Shown here one piece after another: positions 18,063 through 26,364 of a stretch of DNA of 64,000 nt. The translations under genes and the position numbers were made by a program. Within the stretch, counting starts at the first letter, position 1. The number at the start of each line of letters is the position of its first letter. Origin of the DNA: an uncultured Bacteroidota bacterium. GTDB lineage: Bacteria > Bacteroidota > Bacteroidia > Chitinophagales > Chitinophagaceae. Location of the stretch: contig CAIPJS010000052.1 of the NCBI GenBank assembly GCA_903865435.1, forward strand, positions 56,551-120,550, written 5' to 3'. Under the pieces are notes generated by a model. The model was not told the DNA's origin. It made no database searches and saw only the letters and a list, made by a program, of their open reading frames with translations.

Positions 18063-18578
18063 TTATTTGGATTGAATTTGATCGGTCAAATCCCAATGAT
18101 CATTTAATTTTAAAGTCTTTTCAATCACTTCTCTTGCACATCCTTCTCCGCCTTTAAGTATAGCGTTGTACGCAGATATGGCCTTGATATCCGCTGCTGC
18201 ATCACTTGGACAAGCAGCTAAACCCACGGTTTTCATGGCATCATAATCAGGCATGTCATCTCCCATGTACAAAATTTGATCTAAAGCTATTTTATTCAAA
18301 ATGGACAGCTCTTTCAATAAAGCCAACTTATCTGTGACCTTCATAAACACTTCAGACACACCTAATTTTTGAAGCCGCTCTTTTACCTCATCAGAATTTC
18401 CACCAGAAATAATCCATACCTGATACCCTTTTTTGATAGCCAATTGCAAAGCATAGCCATCTTTGATATTCATAGATCTGGCCATTAAGCCATTGGGCAT
18501 AATCAATAATTTGCCATTGGTTAAAACACCATCGACATCAAATACAAAACATTTAATTTTTTTAAAGGCGGCTAACAA
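18063..18578 (-). CDS. kdsC: HAD phosphatase, KdsC-like (3-deoxy-manno-octulosonate-8-phosphatase)
   Basis: KdsC removes phosphate from KDO-8-phosphate in lipopolysaccharide core synthesis. The 171-residue protein lacks a cap domain, as KdsC does, and has the HAD motifs FDVDGVLTNG (Asp14, Asp16), WIISGG, a Lys in KVTDKLALLKEL, and YMGDDMPDYDAM. It ends with GGEGCAREVIE, the KdsC signature. A related cap-less HAD activity cannot be excluded because no kdsA or kdsD is in the window. It sits 31 bases after iscX. Confidence 0.83.
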   Translation of the reverse strand: MLAAFKKIKCFVFDVDGVLTNGKLLIMPNGLMARSMNIKDGYALQLAIKKGYQVWIISGGNSDEVKERLQKLGVSEVFMKVTDKLALLKELSILNKIALDQILYMGDDMPDYDAMKTVGLAACPSDAAADIKAISAYNAILKGGEGCAREVIEKTLKLNDHWDLTDQIQSK

Positions 18579-18609
18579 GAAGGTCGTATTTTAGAATATA
18601 AATGTAAGC

Positions 18610-18849
18610 CTATTTTTGATTATCTCTCCATTCATACACCCAAGCACTTTGTATCATTTCCAAATGTCCTTCGTTGGACGCTTCTTTTTTTCCCTCAAAA
18701 TGAGGCAAAGACAATACCCATTCTAATAAATCAGTGAAACGAACACGGTATATTTTGGACTCGGTAAAATCATCACCAAATTTTTCATACAATTTTTGGG
18801 CGATGTCTTCATGGTCATTCCAATGGATGGGTGGTTCAAACTGGCTCAT
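18610..18849 (-). CDS. iscX: Fe-S cluster assembly protein IscX
   Basis: IscX is a small acidic partner of IscS and frataxin that tunes Fe-S cluster assembly. The 79-residue protein shows the family pattern: IHWNDHEDIAQKLYEKFGDD, then VRFTDLLEWVLSLPHF, then ASNEGHLEMIQSAWVYEW. The match to the E. coli IscX layout is clear over the whole length. It lies 16 bases downstream of the ferredoxin gene, the same fdx-iscX pairing seen at the end of proteobacterial isc operons, although iscS, iscU and iscA are not present here. Confidence 0.87.
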   Translation of the reverse strand: MSQFEPPIHWNDHEDIAQKLYEKFGDDFTESKIYRVRFTDLLEWVLSLPHFEGKKEASNEGHLEMIQSAWVYEWRDNQK

Positions 18850-18865
18850 ACTTTATTATAATTAT

Positions 18866-19201
18866 TTATTCTCCTAAAAATTGGGTTTGATCTGGCAGAT
18901 TGATTTCAATTTCGCCCGACCCTGCAAGCAATTCACATTGACAGCCTAATCTTGATTCAATTCTTGGACTTACTGCTCTATCTATAAAATCTTCTTCTTT
19001 ATCGGATAATTCTTGTAAAAATGCTGCACCTTTTTTTACATAAATATGACAGGTACTACAGGCGCATACACCACCGCAATTGTGATGCAATTCAATACCT
19101 GCATCTAAAATTACTTCTAATAAACTCTGGTCAGGTTTAATATTGGTTAAAGTAACTGGCTCTATACCTTTTTGTTCAAAATTAATTTTTAATGAATACA
19201 T
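18866..19201 (-). CDS. fdx: [2Fe-2S] ferredoxin, adrenodoxin type
   Basis: A small electron carrier of the Isc-type [2Fe-2S] ferredoxin family. From ATG 19201 (MYSLKINFEQKG) it has 111 residues. The cluster ligands follow the CxxxxxCxxC...C spacing: Cys42, Cys48, Cys51 in NCGGVCACSTCH and Cys87 in RLGCQCE; Cys46 and Cys89 are extra. The start at 19201 is preferred because the preceding in-frame residues do not match the beta-strand start of the fold. It leads an apparent operon with iscX, the KdsC-like gene, the UbiA-like gene and maf. Confidence 0.9.
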   Translation of the reverse strand: MYSLKINFEQKGIEPVTLTNIKPDQSLLEVILDAGIELHHNCGGVCACSTCHIYVKKGAAFLQELSDKEEDFIDRAVSPRIESRLGCQCELLAGSGEIEINLPDQTQFLGE

Positions 19202-19313
19202 AAGTCCTTGATAGATTTTTGCAAAAATAACTGTTATCACTGAATGCATTGGTTGCATTTATATTTTTCATTGTCGAAATACAAAAAAAATAGCCTAAGC
19301 CCATGTCTAGGCT

Positions 19314-19321
19314 TATCTTTG
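19314..19321 (+). promoter_or_regulatory. Putative -7 promoter element of the alpha/beta hydrolase gene
   Basis: TATCTTTG matches the Bacteroidota -7 consensus TAnnTTTG and lies 18 bases before the hydrolase ATG at 19340. No clear -33 TTTG is seen at the right spacing. Confidence 0.4.
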
Positions 19322-19339
19322 CAATCAAATTCAGAAATA

Positions 19340-20230
19340 ATGGCCAAGCATGGGTTTTCGGAAAGGATGTATTTGCAATATTTAAGAACAAAATTTACTA
19401 CATTAGGGATGGTGGCTCCACCTGTAGCGGGGAAATTGGCCTTTAATCTTTTTTGCACCCCCTATCCTAAATTTAAAAAAAGAAAAGCCCCTGCCATCTT
19501 CCACCAGGCCAAAGCCATTCAAGTTAACGTTATGGGAGATGGCATACATAATAATGGTCGTATCCTATTAAATGGCTTTGAATGGACACCCACAAAACCA
19601 AATGGGAAAACAGTATTCATTGCCCATGGTTATGCCAGTTGCGCCTATAAGTTTGAACAATACATTCAACCCCTCTTGAAAATCGGTTACCGCGTACTTT
19701 GTTTTGATGCACCAGGACATGGTTTAAGCCAAGGCAAATACATTAATATAGTCCTCTATCAAAAAGCCATACAACAAATCATCAAAGAACATGGCCCCAT
19801 AGATGATTTTATTGGCCATTCTTTAGGGGCAATCACACTGGCAATGATTGCAGAAACCATATCCAATCCATTGAAGCATAAATTTGTCCTTATTGCACCA
19901 GCAACTAAAACCACCAGCACTTTTGAACGTTATTTTAAAATGATGCATTTTAAGGAAGCAGTGCGCAATGCCTTTTTAACCGAATTAGAAAAACATACCC
20001 ACCAGCCCATTAGTTTTTTTGAGGCCGACCGCGCATTGGAAAATTATACAGGTTCCGTGTTATGGGTCCATGACCAAGATGACGCAGTTTGCCCCTATAA
20101 AGATTTAATAGATTTTAAAAATAAAGCGTCTGAAAATATTAAATTCTTGATAACCAATGGATTAGGTCATAATAAAGTATACAAAACACAAGAAATAATC
20201 GATAAAATCATGGCATTTTTGGCTTCCTAA
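19340..20230 (+). CDS. Alpha/beta hydrolase
   Basis: A 296-residue serine hydrolase of the alpha/beta fold. The nucleophile elbow is GHSLG with Ser161; the oxyanion region is FIAHGYASCAYKF near residues 93-105; the acid is in HDQDDAVCP and the base is His in NGLGHNK near the C-terminus. The start ATG at 19340 follows a TATCTTTG element, which rules out the longer reading from 19244. The substrate cannot be inferred; the family includes lipases, esterases and C-C hydrolases. It is divergent from the ferredoxin operon. Confidence 0.83.
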   Translation: MAKHGFSERMYLQYLRTKFTTLGMVAPPVAGKLAFNLFCTPYPKFKKRKAPAIFHQAKAIQVNVMGDGIHNNGRILLNGFEWTPTKPNGKTVFIAHGYASCAYKFEQYIQPLLKIGYRVLCFDAPGHGLSQGKYINIVLYQKAIQQIIKEHGPIDDFIGHSLGAITLAMIAETISNPLKHKFVLIAPATKTTSTFERYFKMMHFKEAVRNAFLTELEKHTHQPISFFEADRALENYTGSVLWVHDQDDAVCPYKDLIDFKNKASENIKFLITNGLGHNKVYKTQEIIDKIMAFLAS

Positions 20231-20374
20231 GCCCAGCTAATTTTTATTTTTTAGTCGAAAGCTCTAATATTGCATCGCGAGAAAAGAAATAGCCTCTCTT
20301 AAAAAAGAGGAAACCTTTTTTCATAAATACTTGATATTCAATTTCTAAAATACCCCGTAGGAGCGGTAGACACT

Positions 20375-22735
20375 ATGTCAAAAAACTTATTAATTGTGGA
20401 GTCGCCTGCAAAGGCAAAAACGATCGAGAAGATTTTAGGAGAAGATTTTGAAGTACGTAGTTGCTATGGGCATATACGTGATTTGGAAAAAGTGGACATG
20501 GGTATTGATTTAAAAAACAAATTTGCACCCCGTTATACTGTTCCAAGTGAAAAAGAAAAAGTGGTGAAAGAATTAAAATCCATGACCAAAAAAGCGAAAG
20601 AAGTTTGGTTGGCATCGGATGAGGACCGTGAAGGAGAAAGTATCAGTTGGCATTTGGCCGAAGTGTTGGGTCTAGATCCAAAGAAAACAAAAAGAATTGT
20701 ATTTCATGAAATTACCGCACCTGCTATAAAAAAAGCAGTAGCCAATCCACGCTTTATTAATATGGATTTGGTAGATGCACAACAAGCAAGAAGAATATTA
20801 GACAGAATTGTAGGTTTTGAATTGAGCCCGGTATTGTGGCGAAAGATTGGAATGCAAAGAAGTTTGAGCGCAGGCAGAGTGCAAAGTGTGGCCGTAAGAT
20901 TAATTGCAGAAAGAGAAAGAGAAATCAATCACTTTATTCCAGAGAGTGTATTTAAAGTATCTGCATTATTTAGTGCCCCAGACATTAATAAGAAAAAAGT
21001 AAAATTCAAAGCAGAAGGTCCACAAAAATTAACTACTGCTGGAGCAGCCGAGAAATTTTTAAACGAATGTAAGGGTGCAAAATATACGGTAAAAGACATT
21101 GCTGTAAAAGACGGAAAACGCACACCATCCGCCCCTTTCACTACTTCTACTTTACAACAAGAAGCTTCAAGAAAATTAGGTTATAGTGTAAGCAAAACCA
21201 TGTTGTTGGCTCAAAAATTATATGAAAGTGGTAAGATTACTTATATGAGAACCGATAGTATTAGTTTGAGCGAAACAGCAGTAGAAGCCATTAAAGCCGA
21301 AATCAATTCAAGTTTTGGTGACAAATATTATCAACCAAGAAAGTTTAAGAACAAAAACGAAAATGCACAGGAAGCCCATGAAGCCATTCGCCCTTCTTAT
21401 ATGAATGAAAGCAAAGTGGATGATCCAGATTTAAACAGATTGTATGAATTAATATGGAAAAGAACCATTGCTTCACAAATGAGTGATGCACAATTTGAAA
21501 AGACCACTGCAAAAATTGAAATTTCAACCAATAAAGATACTTTAACAGCAAGCGGTGAAGTGATGAAGTTCGATGGTTTCTTAAAAGTATATTTAGAAAG
21601 TAAGGATGAAGATGAAATAGATGAAGATAATTTAGAAGAAGGAGATGAAAGTTTATTACCTCCATTGTCTAAAGGTCAAGTATTAGATTTTACTTCGATG
21701 ACAGGATTGGAACGATTCAGTCGTCCCGCATCCAGATTTACTGAAGCTTCATTGGTAAAAAAATTAGAAGAATTGGGCATTGGACGACCTTCTACTTATG
21801 CGCCTACGATTTCTACCATTATGAAACGTAATTATGTAGAGAAAAAAGAAAAAGAAGGCATCAAAAGAATTTATCAAATTTTGACGCTAAGCAATAAAGA
21901 TGAAATTATAAGCGAAACCGCATCAGAAATTACTGGTGCTGAAAAAAATAAGTTATCCCCTACCGATTTAGGTTTGGTGGTAACAGATTTCTTAAAGCTT
22001 CACTTTTCTAAAGTGATGGATTTTAATTTCACTGCTAAGATCGAAGGCGAATTTGATGAAATTGCTGCAGGAAAATTAAAATGGAGCGATATGTTGGCTT
22101 CATTCTATGAACCATTTCATACTACTATTGAACATACTTTGGAAACTGCAGAAAGAGCCAAAGGCGAAAGAGAACTTGGATTTGATGCCGTTTCTGGTAA
22201 AAAAGTGATCGCAAGAATGGGAAGATATGGTCCCATGGTACAAATTGGTCATCAGGATGAGGAAGAGAAACCAAGATTTGCCAAATTAAAGGCATCTCAA
22301 AGCATAGAAACCATCAGTTTTGAGGAAGCAATGGAATTATTTAAGCTACCTAGAATGCTTGGACAATTTGAAGAGGAGGATGTTTCGGTGAATATTGGTC
22401 GCTTTGGCCCTTATGCGGCCCATTCAAAGAAGTTCTACTCTCTAAACAAGGAAATGGACCCATATACAGTTACCCTCGAGGAATTGACGCCTATGATTGC
22501 AGAGAAAAGAAAGGCGAAAGATGAAAGAACCATTAAAGTGTTTGAAAAAGAGAAAATTCAACTTTTACGCGGCCCTTATGGCCCATATATCAAACAAGGC
22601 TTACGCAATTTCAAATTGAACAAGGAACAACAAGAAAAGGTAGAAACCTTAACCATTGAAGAAGTCAATGCAATTATTGTCGAATTAAAAGCCAATCCTC
22701 CGCGCAAAATGGCAAGAAAAAAGAAAGCTTCTTAA
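20375..22735 (+). CDS. topA: DNA topoisomerase I TopA
   Basis: TopA relaxes negative supercoils. The 786-residue protein begins with the TOPRIM domain (NLLIVESPAKAKTIEKIL, then ASDEDREGE with metal-binding acids at 82-88), has the core RSLSAGRVQSVAVR, and the catalytic tyrosine Tyr290 in ITYMRTDS. An acidic loop (EDEIDEDNLEEGDE) sits near residue 420. The C-terminal third is made of basic GRYGPMVQIG / GRFGPYAAHS / GPYGPYIKQG repeats and has no four-cysteine zinc fingers, unlike the E. coli enzyme; this is usual in Bacteroidota. A strong terminator follows. Confidence 0.96.
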   Translation: MSKNLLIVESPAKAKTIEKILGEDFEVRSCYGHIRDLEKVDMGIDLKNKFAPRYTVPSEKEKVVKELKSMTKKAKEVWLASDEDREGESISWHLAEVLGLDPKKTKRIVFHEITAPAIKKAVANPRFINMDLVDAQQARRILDRIVGFELSPVLWRKIGMQRSLSAGRVQSVAVRLIAEREREINHFIPESVFKVSALFSAPDINKKKVKFKAEGPQKLTTAGAAEKFLNECKGAKYTVKDIAVKDGKRTPSAPFTTSTLQQEASRKLGYSVSKTMLLAQKLYESGKITYMRTDSISLSETAVEAIKAEINSSFGDKYYQPRKFKNKNENAQEAHEAIRPSYMNESKVDDPDLNRLYELIWKRTIASQMSDAQFEKTTAKIEISTNKDTLTASGEVMKFDGFLKVYLESKDEDEIDEDNLEEGDESLLPPLSKGQVLDFTSMTGLERFSRPASRFTEASLVKKLEELGIGRPSTYAPTISTIMKRNYVEKKEKEGIKRIYQILTLSNKDEIISETASEITGAEKNKLSPTDLGLVVTDFLKLHFSKVMDFNFTAKIEGEFDEIAAGKLKWSDMLASFYEPFHTTIEHTLETAERAKGERELGFDAVSGKKVIARMGRYGPMVQIGHQDEEEKPRFAKLKASQSIETISFEEAMELFKLPRMLGQFEEEDVSVNIGRFGPYAAHSKKFYSLNKEMDPYTVTLEELTPMIAEKRKAKDERTIKVFEKEKIQLLRGPYGPYIKQGLRNFKLNKEQQEKVETLTIEEVNAIIVELKANPPRKMARKKKAS

Positions 22736-22770
22736 AACAAGCTATAGCAATGATAGAATACTTATTCTAC

Positions 22771-22801
22771 AAAAAGGCCTCCAAATTTTGGAGGCCTTTT
22801 T
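22771..22801. terminator. Intrinsic terminator after topA
   Basis: AAAAAGGCCTCC pairs with GGAGGCCTTTTT across a short AT loop, with T and A tracts on both flanks. It lies between topA and the convergent desaturase gene and can serve both. Confidence 0.88.
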
Positions 22802-22840
22802 AATAACTATAGCCGTGCAAATAAACCTTCAAAGCTGCAC

Positions 22841-23932
22841 TTAATTTAAAGCTGGTTTACTCATTAATTTTAAATATTGAACATGTGCTTTAATAGCACT
22901 AATCACTGTTGGGTATTCAATGTATTTTAATTTAAAATCAGCACAGGTTTCTTTGACAATTTTAGAAATGGCTGGATAATGCACATGTGAAATTTTTGGA
23001 AACAAATGGTGTTCGATTTGAAAATTCAAACCTCCTACCAACCAACTCACCAATTTACTTTTGGTAGCAAAATTTGCAGTGGTTTGAATTTGATGTACCG
23101 CAAATTCATCAGGCATTTTATTTTCGGGTTGAATAGCAAGCGGAAATTCAGTTTCAGTAACGGTATGAGCCAATTGAAAAACGATGCTTAAAACAAAACC
23201 AGCAAAACATCCAACAATTAAAAAGCCAACCAACCATGTTAACCAACCAACCATATAAATAGGCAATACCACAAATATAAAAGCATGGTAAACTTTAACG
23301 GCCCAGAATTCAATATGTTCAGCAATGCTCATATCCTTAATTTGAACAGAACCAATTTTTCCGGAGAAGTATTTTTTATAATCTGCAAAAAATATCCAAA
23401 AAATATACAATAGCATATACAATATCCAAAAATAGATATGTTGAAAACGATGTAATAAATAATGTTTTTGAGTAGGTGCCATTCTCATTAAAACGCCTAC
23501 TTCAATATCATCATCGACCCCATCAATATTGGTAAAAGTATGGTGCAATGTTACATGCTTCATGGCCCACATAAATCTACTAGCACCTAAAACACTTATC
23601 GAAGAAGAAGCTAAATTATTTAACCATGCATACCTGCTAAAACTTCCATGACTGCCATCATGCATTACATTAAAACCGATAGCGGCAATTAAGCCTCCAA
23701 ATACAATACATTCCAATACCGCATAAAAAACCGGGGGCGTAAAAAACACCAATTGCACATAAATGATTACAAATAAGGAAAGCAAGATGATTGCTTTTGA
23801 AAATAATTTAAAATTACCAGTAGCTGTAATAGCATGTTCTGCTAAATATTTATTTACTCTACTCTTTAATTCGGCATGTAATGATTTTGACATTACAGGA
23901 AATTTAGGAGTCACATTATTAATACTTGTCAT
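22841..23932 (-). CDS. Fatty acid desaturase (acyl-lipid/acyl-CoA, linoleoyl-CoA desaturase-like)
   Basis: This 363-residue membrane enzyme introduces a double bond into acyl chains using a di-iron centre. All three histidine boxes are present: HDGSH (residues 91-95), HVTLHH (126-131) and QIEHHLFP near residue 312. The third box with Gln before the histidines is that of front-end desaturases and mycobacterial DesA3-like enzymes, though no cytochrome b5 domain is fused. About four membrane helices are visible around the boxes. It is transcribed alone; its upstream 200 bases contain palindromic AT-rich sites. Confidence 0.9.
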   Translation of the reverse strand: MTSINNVTPKFPVMSKSLHAELKSRVNKYLAEHAITATGNFKLFSKAIILLSLFVIIYVQLVFFTPPVFYAVLECIVFGGLIAAIGFNVMHDGSHGSFSRYAWLNNLASSSISVLGASRFMWAMKHVTLHHTFTNIDGVDDDIEVGVLMRMAPTQKHYLLHRFQHIYFWILYMLLYIFWIFFADYKKYFSGKIGSVQIKDMSIAEHIEFWAVKVYHAFIFVVLPIYMVGWLTWLVGFLIVGCFAGFVLSIVFQLAHTVTETEFPLAIQPENKMPDEFAVHQIQTTANFATKSKLVSWLVGGLNFQIEHHLFPKISHVHYPAISKIVKETCADFKLKYIEYPTVISAIKAHVQYLKLMSKPALN

Positions 23933-24007
23933 GAGCTTTTATTGTATATGCAAAGAAAAGGCAATTAACAATATGACTAGGTTTAAAAGCCGAATATTTA
24001 CCCGAAC

Positions 24008-24042
24008 GTTTAATAATTCTATTTATTATGTAAACAATTGTT
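24008..24042. promoter_or_regulatory. AT-rich palindromic region upstream of desaturase
   Basis: Within the 200-base region between the divergent desaturase and SirB1-like genes, 24008-24035 forms an imperfect palindrome with ends GTTTA and GTAAAC, followed by the perfect palindrome AACAATTGTT at 24033-24042. This could be an operator for the desaturase, but base composition makes chance palindromes common. Confidence 0.2.
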
Positions 24043-24132
24043 AAATATATCCACACCTATAGGATAAGTTAAATGGCTTTTTGCCGTTTTTTTACGTTGA
24101 TTTGAATAATATTTGAAACAAATACAAATCTA

Positions 24133-25005
24133 ATGACGCAAAAAGTAGCAGAAATAAATGCTTTATTTAAGTTAATTGACGACCCAGATGAAGAAGTATT
24201 TAATACCATTGCAGATAGATTGTTGGTGTATGGTTCTCCAATTATTCCAGATTTAGAACATTTATGGGAAAATACATTAGACGAAGCTACTTTAGAGCGC
24301 ATCGAAATGATGATCTATAAGCTTCGTTTACAAGATTTAAAAGATGCTTTTGTAAAATGGAAAGACGATCCTAATGCTTCCTTATTTGAAGGCGCTCTAT
24401 TGGTAACACAGTTTTATTATCCCGAATTGACCATTGATGTTTTACGTCATCAAATGGAAAAAATCAGACGCAATATTTGGTTAGAGTTGAATAACTATTT
24501 AACACCTTTAGAACAAGCCAATGTCATTCGTAATATTCTATATAATTATTACCAAATAAAAGGAGTCGAAGTAAACTACGAAAAACCCGAAGAGTTTTTA
24601 ATTGCTGCCCCACTGCAATCCAAAAAAGGCAATGCCATCGCGAATACTTTATTGTATGCAGAATTGTGCCAACAATTAGAAATTCAGGCCCATTTTATCA
24701 ATATTCCCAAACAATGTATTATTGCATTTTACACTTCGGATTGGGATCCAGAAGAAATCGTAGCCAACCCTCAGGAGTTTATACAATTTTATGTGGAAGG
24801 CACTACCGGCAACGCTTTTTCTCAAAAAGATTTAGATCATTATATGCTCAGAAGCAATATTGAACCAAAAAATAGCTATTACAAGCGATTGAGCAATGTA
24901 GCCATCATCAAAAAGCATTTAATAGAATTTGCAAAATGTTTTCAAAGCCCTACATTGCTTTATAAACAAAACGATCTAATGGAATTGGCCAATTTATTAA
25001 CCTAA
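24133..25005 (+). CDS. SirB1/transglutaminase-like family protein
   Basis: A 290-residue cytoplasmic protein resembling the SirB1 family: an N-terminal helical half (about residues 1-120, LIDDPDEEVFNTIADRLL), then the conserved NVIRNILYNYYQIKG segment and the transglutaminase-like core with KKGNAIANTLLYAELCQQLEI. In most SirB1 proteins a PGHFL motif follows; here it reads IPKQCIIAFY, so the usual histidine is absent and an active site is doubtful. It begins a plus-strand run with csaA and ogt. Function of the family is not established. Confidence 0.72.
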   Translation: MTQKVAEINALFKLIDDPDEEVFNTIADRLLVYGSPIIPDLEHLWENTLDEATLERIEMMIYKLRLQDLKDAFVKWKDDPNASLFEGALLVTQFYYPELTIDVLRHQMEKIRRNIWLELNNYLTPLEQANVIRNILYNYYQIKGVEVNYEKPEEFLIAAPLQSKKGNAIANTLLYAELCQQLEIQAHFINIPKQCIIAFYTSDWDPEEIVANPQEFIQFYVEGTTGNAFSQKDLDHYMLRSNIEPKNSYYKRLSNVAIIKKHLIEFAKCFQSPTLLYKQNDLMELANLLT

Positions 25006-25036
25006 GCAACCTAACTTTAGGAATAAATTTTGAAAC

Positions 25037-25366
25037 ATGCTCACCTGGGAAGATTTTACAAAAGTAGACATACGCTGTGGCACCATTCTATCGGCTCAAG
25101 CATTTCCAAAAGCAAAAAAACCAGCATACCAATTAAGTATTGATTTTGGCCCTTTAGGTATAAAAAAATCATCAGCTCAAATAACCCAATTTTATACCAT
25201 AGAAAGCCTTATTGGCAAGCAAATCATTGCCGTTGTCAACTTTCCACCCAAACAAATTGCAAATTTTATAAGCGAATGTTTGGTCTTAGGCGTTTATGAT
25301 GAAGCGCATGAAGTAGTTTTGCTACAACCTTCTTTACCAGTTACTAATGGACAACCTATCGGATAA
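25037..25366 (+). CDS. csaA: tRNA-binding protein CsaA
   Basis: A 109-residue OB-fold protein of the tRNA-binding/EMAP-II-like family, proposed to act as a chaperone or RNA-binding dimer. Family features are FTKVDIRCGTILSAQAFPKAKKPAYQLSIDFG, GIKKSSAQIT, and VVNFPPKQIANFISECLVLGV read as separated motifs along the protein. Its stop codon overlaps the start of ogt by one base, so the two are translationally coupled. Confidence 0.9.
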   Translation: MLTWEDFTKVDIRCGTILSAQAFPKAKKPAYQLSIDFGPLGIKKSSAQITQFYTIESLIGKQIIAVVNFPPKQIANFISECLVLGVYDEAHEVVLLQPSLPVTNGQPIG

Positions 25367-25866
25367 TGCCAAATACTTCTACTCAAATTTATCATAGCCC
25401 TATTGGAATCATTAAAATTGTTGCCGATGATTTTTGTATCGAAGAATTGGTTTTTATAGAAGAAAAACAATTGGATCAAATAAACATTTCAAGCACGACC
25501 TCTGATGTCGTCAATCAATGCATTGATGAATTGATTGAATATTTTGCAGGCAAAAGAAAACATTTTAGCGTAGCCATCAACCAAGCTGGCACAGAGTTTC
25601 AGCAAAAAGTTTGGAAGGAATTGTATGAGGTGCCCTTTTCAAAAACTTTAAGTTATGGAGAATTGGCAAAAAAAATGGGCGATCCTAATTTAGTTCGCGC
25701 TGCAGCCAATGCCAATGGAAAAAATAAAATTGCCATCATTGTACCTTGTCATAGAATTGTAGGATCAGATAGATCTTTAGTAGGTTATGCTTGGGGCAAA
25801 TCCAGAAAAAAATGGCTACTACAACACGAATTTAGATTGGAGCTGGGTGTACAAACTTTGTTTTAA
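25366..25866 (+). CDS. ogt: Methylated-DNA--protein-cysteine methyltransferase
   Basis: This suicide repair protein transfers alkyl groups from O6-alkylguanine to its own cysteine. The 166-residue protein has the DNA-binding helix RAAANANGKN and the active site IIVPCHRIVGSD with Cys128. The N-terminal ribonuclease-like domain lacks the Cys-rich zinc site of Ada, so the stand-alone Ogt type is the better name. It overlaps csaA by one base. Confidence 0.94.
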   Translation: MPNTSTQIYHSPIGIIKIVADDFCIEELVFIEEKQLDQINISSTTSDVVNQCIDELIEYFAGKRKHFSVAINQAGTEFQQKVWKELYEVPFSKTLSYGELAKKMGDPNLVRAAANANGKNKIAIIVPCHRIVGSDRSLVGYAWGKSRKKWLLQHEFRLELGVQTLF

Positions 25867-25877
25867 CCTACCCCATC

Positions 25878-26360
25878 TTACTTTAAGATAGCCCCATCAA
25901 AACCAAAGGGCAATAAATTAGAAGCAGAAGGCAACACCATCACAGGGCCAGATTTACCAGCTAAGATAATTTTAATGGGTGCATGGTATCTGTTTTCAAA
26001 ATCTAACAATGATTGTCGACACATGCCACAAGGCGAAATAGGCTCAATAGAGGGTTTATTCAATGGATCATAACTCACAGCCATACTTATGATAGTAGCC
26101 TCTGGATATTGACTCCCTATGCTATTTAATAAAGTTCTTTCGGCACATATACCAACGGGGAAACTCGAACTTTCTTGGTTAGACCCAATAATGATTTGAC
26201 CGGTAGACAATAATGCAGCAGCACCTACTTTAAAATTAGAATAAGGTGCATAAGCAGATTCAGTTGCTATGATGGCTGCTTGTAATAGGTTTTGATCTGC
26301 AGTAGGCAATAAACCAGCATGCTCTAATAACTCATATTCAAAGGCGTATTTTTTTTGCAT
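25878..26360 (-). CDS. cdd: Cytidine deaminase
   Basis: Cdd deaminates cytidine and deoxycytidine in pyrimidine salvage. The 160-residue protein carries the zinc site CAE (Cys72, Glu74) and PCGMC (Cys111, Cys114), and the substrate motif SNFKVGAAAL near residue 41. It is the homotetrameric short type. It lies 4 bases after lepB on the same strand, so they are probably co-transcribed, and is convergent with ogt. Confidence 0.93.
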   Translation of the reverse strand: MQKKYAFEYELLEHAGLLPTADQNLLQAAIIATESAYAPYSNFKVGAAALLSTGQIIIGSNQESSSFPVGICAERTLLNSIGSQYPEATIISMAVSYDPLNKPSIEPISPCGMCRQSLLDFENRYHAPIKIILAGKSGPVMVLPSASNLLPFGFDGAILK

Positions 26361-26364
26361 TGCT

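Noticed and set aside
20294..20316. Hairpin CTCTT/AAGAG followed by TTTTTT before topA
   Set aside because: The stem is only about five base pairs in an AT-rich region, too weak to call a terminator or attenuator.
20375..22735. topA as truncated because it has no zinc fingers
   Set aside because: The C-terminal repeat domain is complete; Bacteroidota TopA proteins normally use these repeats in place of Cys4 fingers.
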